Below are positions 63,202-64,000 of a stretch of 64,000 nucleotides of DNA, in pieces. How positions within the stretch are numbered: the stretch's first letter is position 1; the number at the start of each line of letters is the position of its first letter. Below the pieces are notes generated by a model. The model was not told the DNA's origin and made no database searches. It saw only the letters and a list, made by a program, of their open reading frames with translations. Source of the stretch: Haloterrigena salifodinae. GTDB taxonomy: Archaea > Halobacteriota > Halobacteria > Halobacteriales > Natrialbaceae. Position numbers and translations under genes: made by a program. The DNA is taken from the NCBI RefSeq assembly GCF_003977755.1, contig NZ_RQWN01000001.1, positions 512,995 through 576,994 on the forward strand. The letters run 5' to 3'.

Positions 63202-64000
63202 ATGACGCTATTCGGGACTGCCGGGATCCGCGGTCCAGTCGAGGAGATCACCCCGTCGCTGGCGCTTTCCGTCGCGCAGGCCGCCGGCGAACCGGGGTCC
63301 ACATTCGTCGTCGGCCGCGACGGCCGGGAAACCGGACCCGCGCTCGCCGCCGCCGTCGAAGCCGGCCTCGAGAGCGCCGGCGCGGACGTCTACCGCCTCG
63401 GGCAGGTGCCGACGCCGACGCTGGCCTTCGCCTCGCGCGGGCGACGCGGCGTGATGCTCACCGCGAGCCACAACCCGCCCACGGACAACGGGATCAAACT
63501 CTTCGTCGACGGCGTCGAGTACGACCGACAGGCCGAACGGGAAATCGAAGACCAGCTCGCGGACGGCTCCTCGCCCGCGGTCGCCGACTGGGACGAGTGG
63601 GGTCGGCCGGCCGAACTCGATATTCTCGATCGGTATCGCGACGCCGTTATCGATTTCGTCCGCGACCGCTTCGACGGTGCGGAGCACGCGGTCTCGTCTT
63701 CGGGTCCGCTCGCCGAGCTCTCGATCGCCGTCGACTGCGGCAACGGCATGGCGTCGCTGGCGACCCCGCAGGTCCTCGAGCGGCTGGGCGCCGACGTCGT
63801 CGCGGTCAACGCCACCGTCGACGGCCACTTCGTCGCCCGCGAGAGCAAACCGACGCCCGAGACGCTCGCGGAGTTCATCGACTTCCTCGCGGGGAGCGAG
63901 GCATCGCTCGCCTCGGAACGGCGGGGCGCCACCGCCGCGAGGGCCGACCAGTTCGATCTCGGACTGGCCCACGACGGCGACGCCGACCGGCTGGTCGTCC
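63202..64000 (+). CDS. Phosphoglucosamine/phosphomannomutase, 3' end outside window
   Basis: At least 266 codons without a stop, ATG at 63202. The alpha-D-phosphohexomutase fold shows the N-terminal MTLFGTAGIRGPV, the phosphoserine loop GVMLTASHNPPTDNG (Ser89) and the metal loop HDGDADRLVV at the window edge. It interconverts hexose (or glucosamine) phosphates; which sugar is not determined. Transcript appears independent of phaJ. Confidence 0.9.
   Translation, partial: MTLFGTAGIRGPVEEITPSLALSVAQAAGEPGSTFVVGRDGRETGPALAAAVEAGLESAGADVYRLGQVPTPTLAFASRGRRGVMLTASHNPPTDNGIKLFVDGVEYDRQAEREIEDQLADGSSPAVADWDEWGRPAELDILDRYRDAVIDFVRDRFDGAEHAVSSSGPLAELSIAVDCGNGMASLATPQVLERLGADVVAVNATVDGHFVARESKPTPETLAEFIDFLAGSEASLASERRGATAARADQFDLGLAHDGDADRLVV

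Overview
The window is chromosomal DNA from a halophilic archaeon (class Halobacteria, most likely the Natrialbales/Natrialbaceae group). Evidence: GC-rich coding sequence with very acidic predicted proteins, twin-arginine lipoprotein signals, an archaeal TFB, TiaS, an Orc1/Cdc6 initiator with haloarchaeal origin recognition boxes, TATA/BRE promoters that often imply leaderless mRNAs, and a class III polyhydroxyalkanoate (PHA) cluster. The genus cannot be fixed from sequence alone. Genes at both ends (1-448 and 63202-64000) run off the window.

Layout. 1-8 kb: unknown gene, secreted GH3 glycosidase coupled to a Gfo/Idh oxidoreductase, an inverted pair of intergenic repeats, SHOCT protein, quinone-oxidoreductase-like protein, creatininase-family protein and a methyltransferase. 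8-14 kb: a minus-strand peptide/nickel-type ABC importer operon with a palindromic operator at its predicted transcription start. 14-15.3 kb: an AT-rich patch with a decayed lipoprotein gene. 15.4-25.5 kb: HD phosphohydrolase, FemAB/GNAT-like protein, a degenerate tRNA-His copy, alcohol dehydrogenase, SDR epimerase, glutathionyl-hydroquinone-reductase-like protein, NhaC antiporter and a solitary DNA methyltransferase. 25.7-41.6 kb: TrkA, glycerate kinase, purine permease, glutaredoxin, HTH regulator divergent from TiaS, PQQ-propeller protein, ACR3-like carrier, DRG GTPase, MFS transporter, second NhaC, two-domain glyoxalase.

42.1-43.95 kb is a replication origin: orc1 is bracketed by copies of a 20-bp origin recognition box, and an AT-rich unwinding element lies between two boxes in opposite orientation upstream of orc1. 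It is followed by tatA, a glutaredoxin-thioredoxin reductase fusion, a DUF389 membrane protein and the general factor TFB, which has a possible 18-codon upstream ORF. 49.9-57.8 kb holds small conserved haloarchaeal proteins, an OGG1-type glycosylase, acylphosphatase, NAD(P)HX repair enzyme, MoaC and a nitronate monooxygenase.

58.2-63.0 kb is a complete PHA cluster: phaR-phaP-phaE-phaC-phaB on the minus strand with a divergent phaJ. Three helically phased 10-bp repeats upstream of phaR look like the PhaR operator. PhaC carries a long acidic linker and a C-terminal helix-hairpin-helix domain, the most interesting protein architecture here because it could tie storage granules to DNA. Several loci look frame-disrupted (GH3 tail, lipoprotein, zinc-ribbon protein at 33 kb, membrane protein at 58 kb); raw reads would separate real decay from assembly error.
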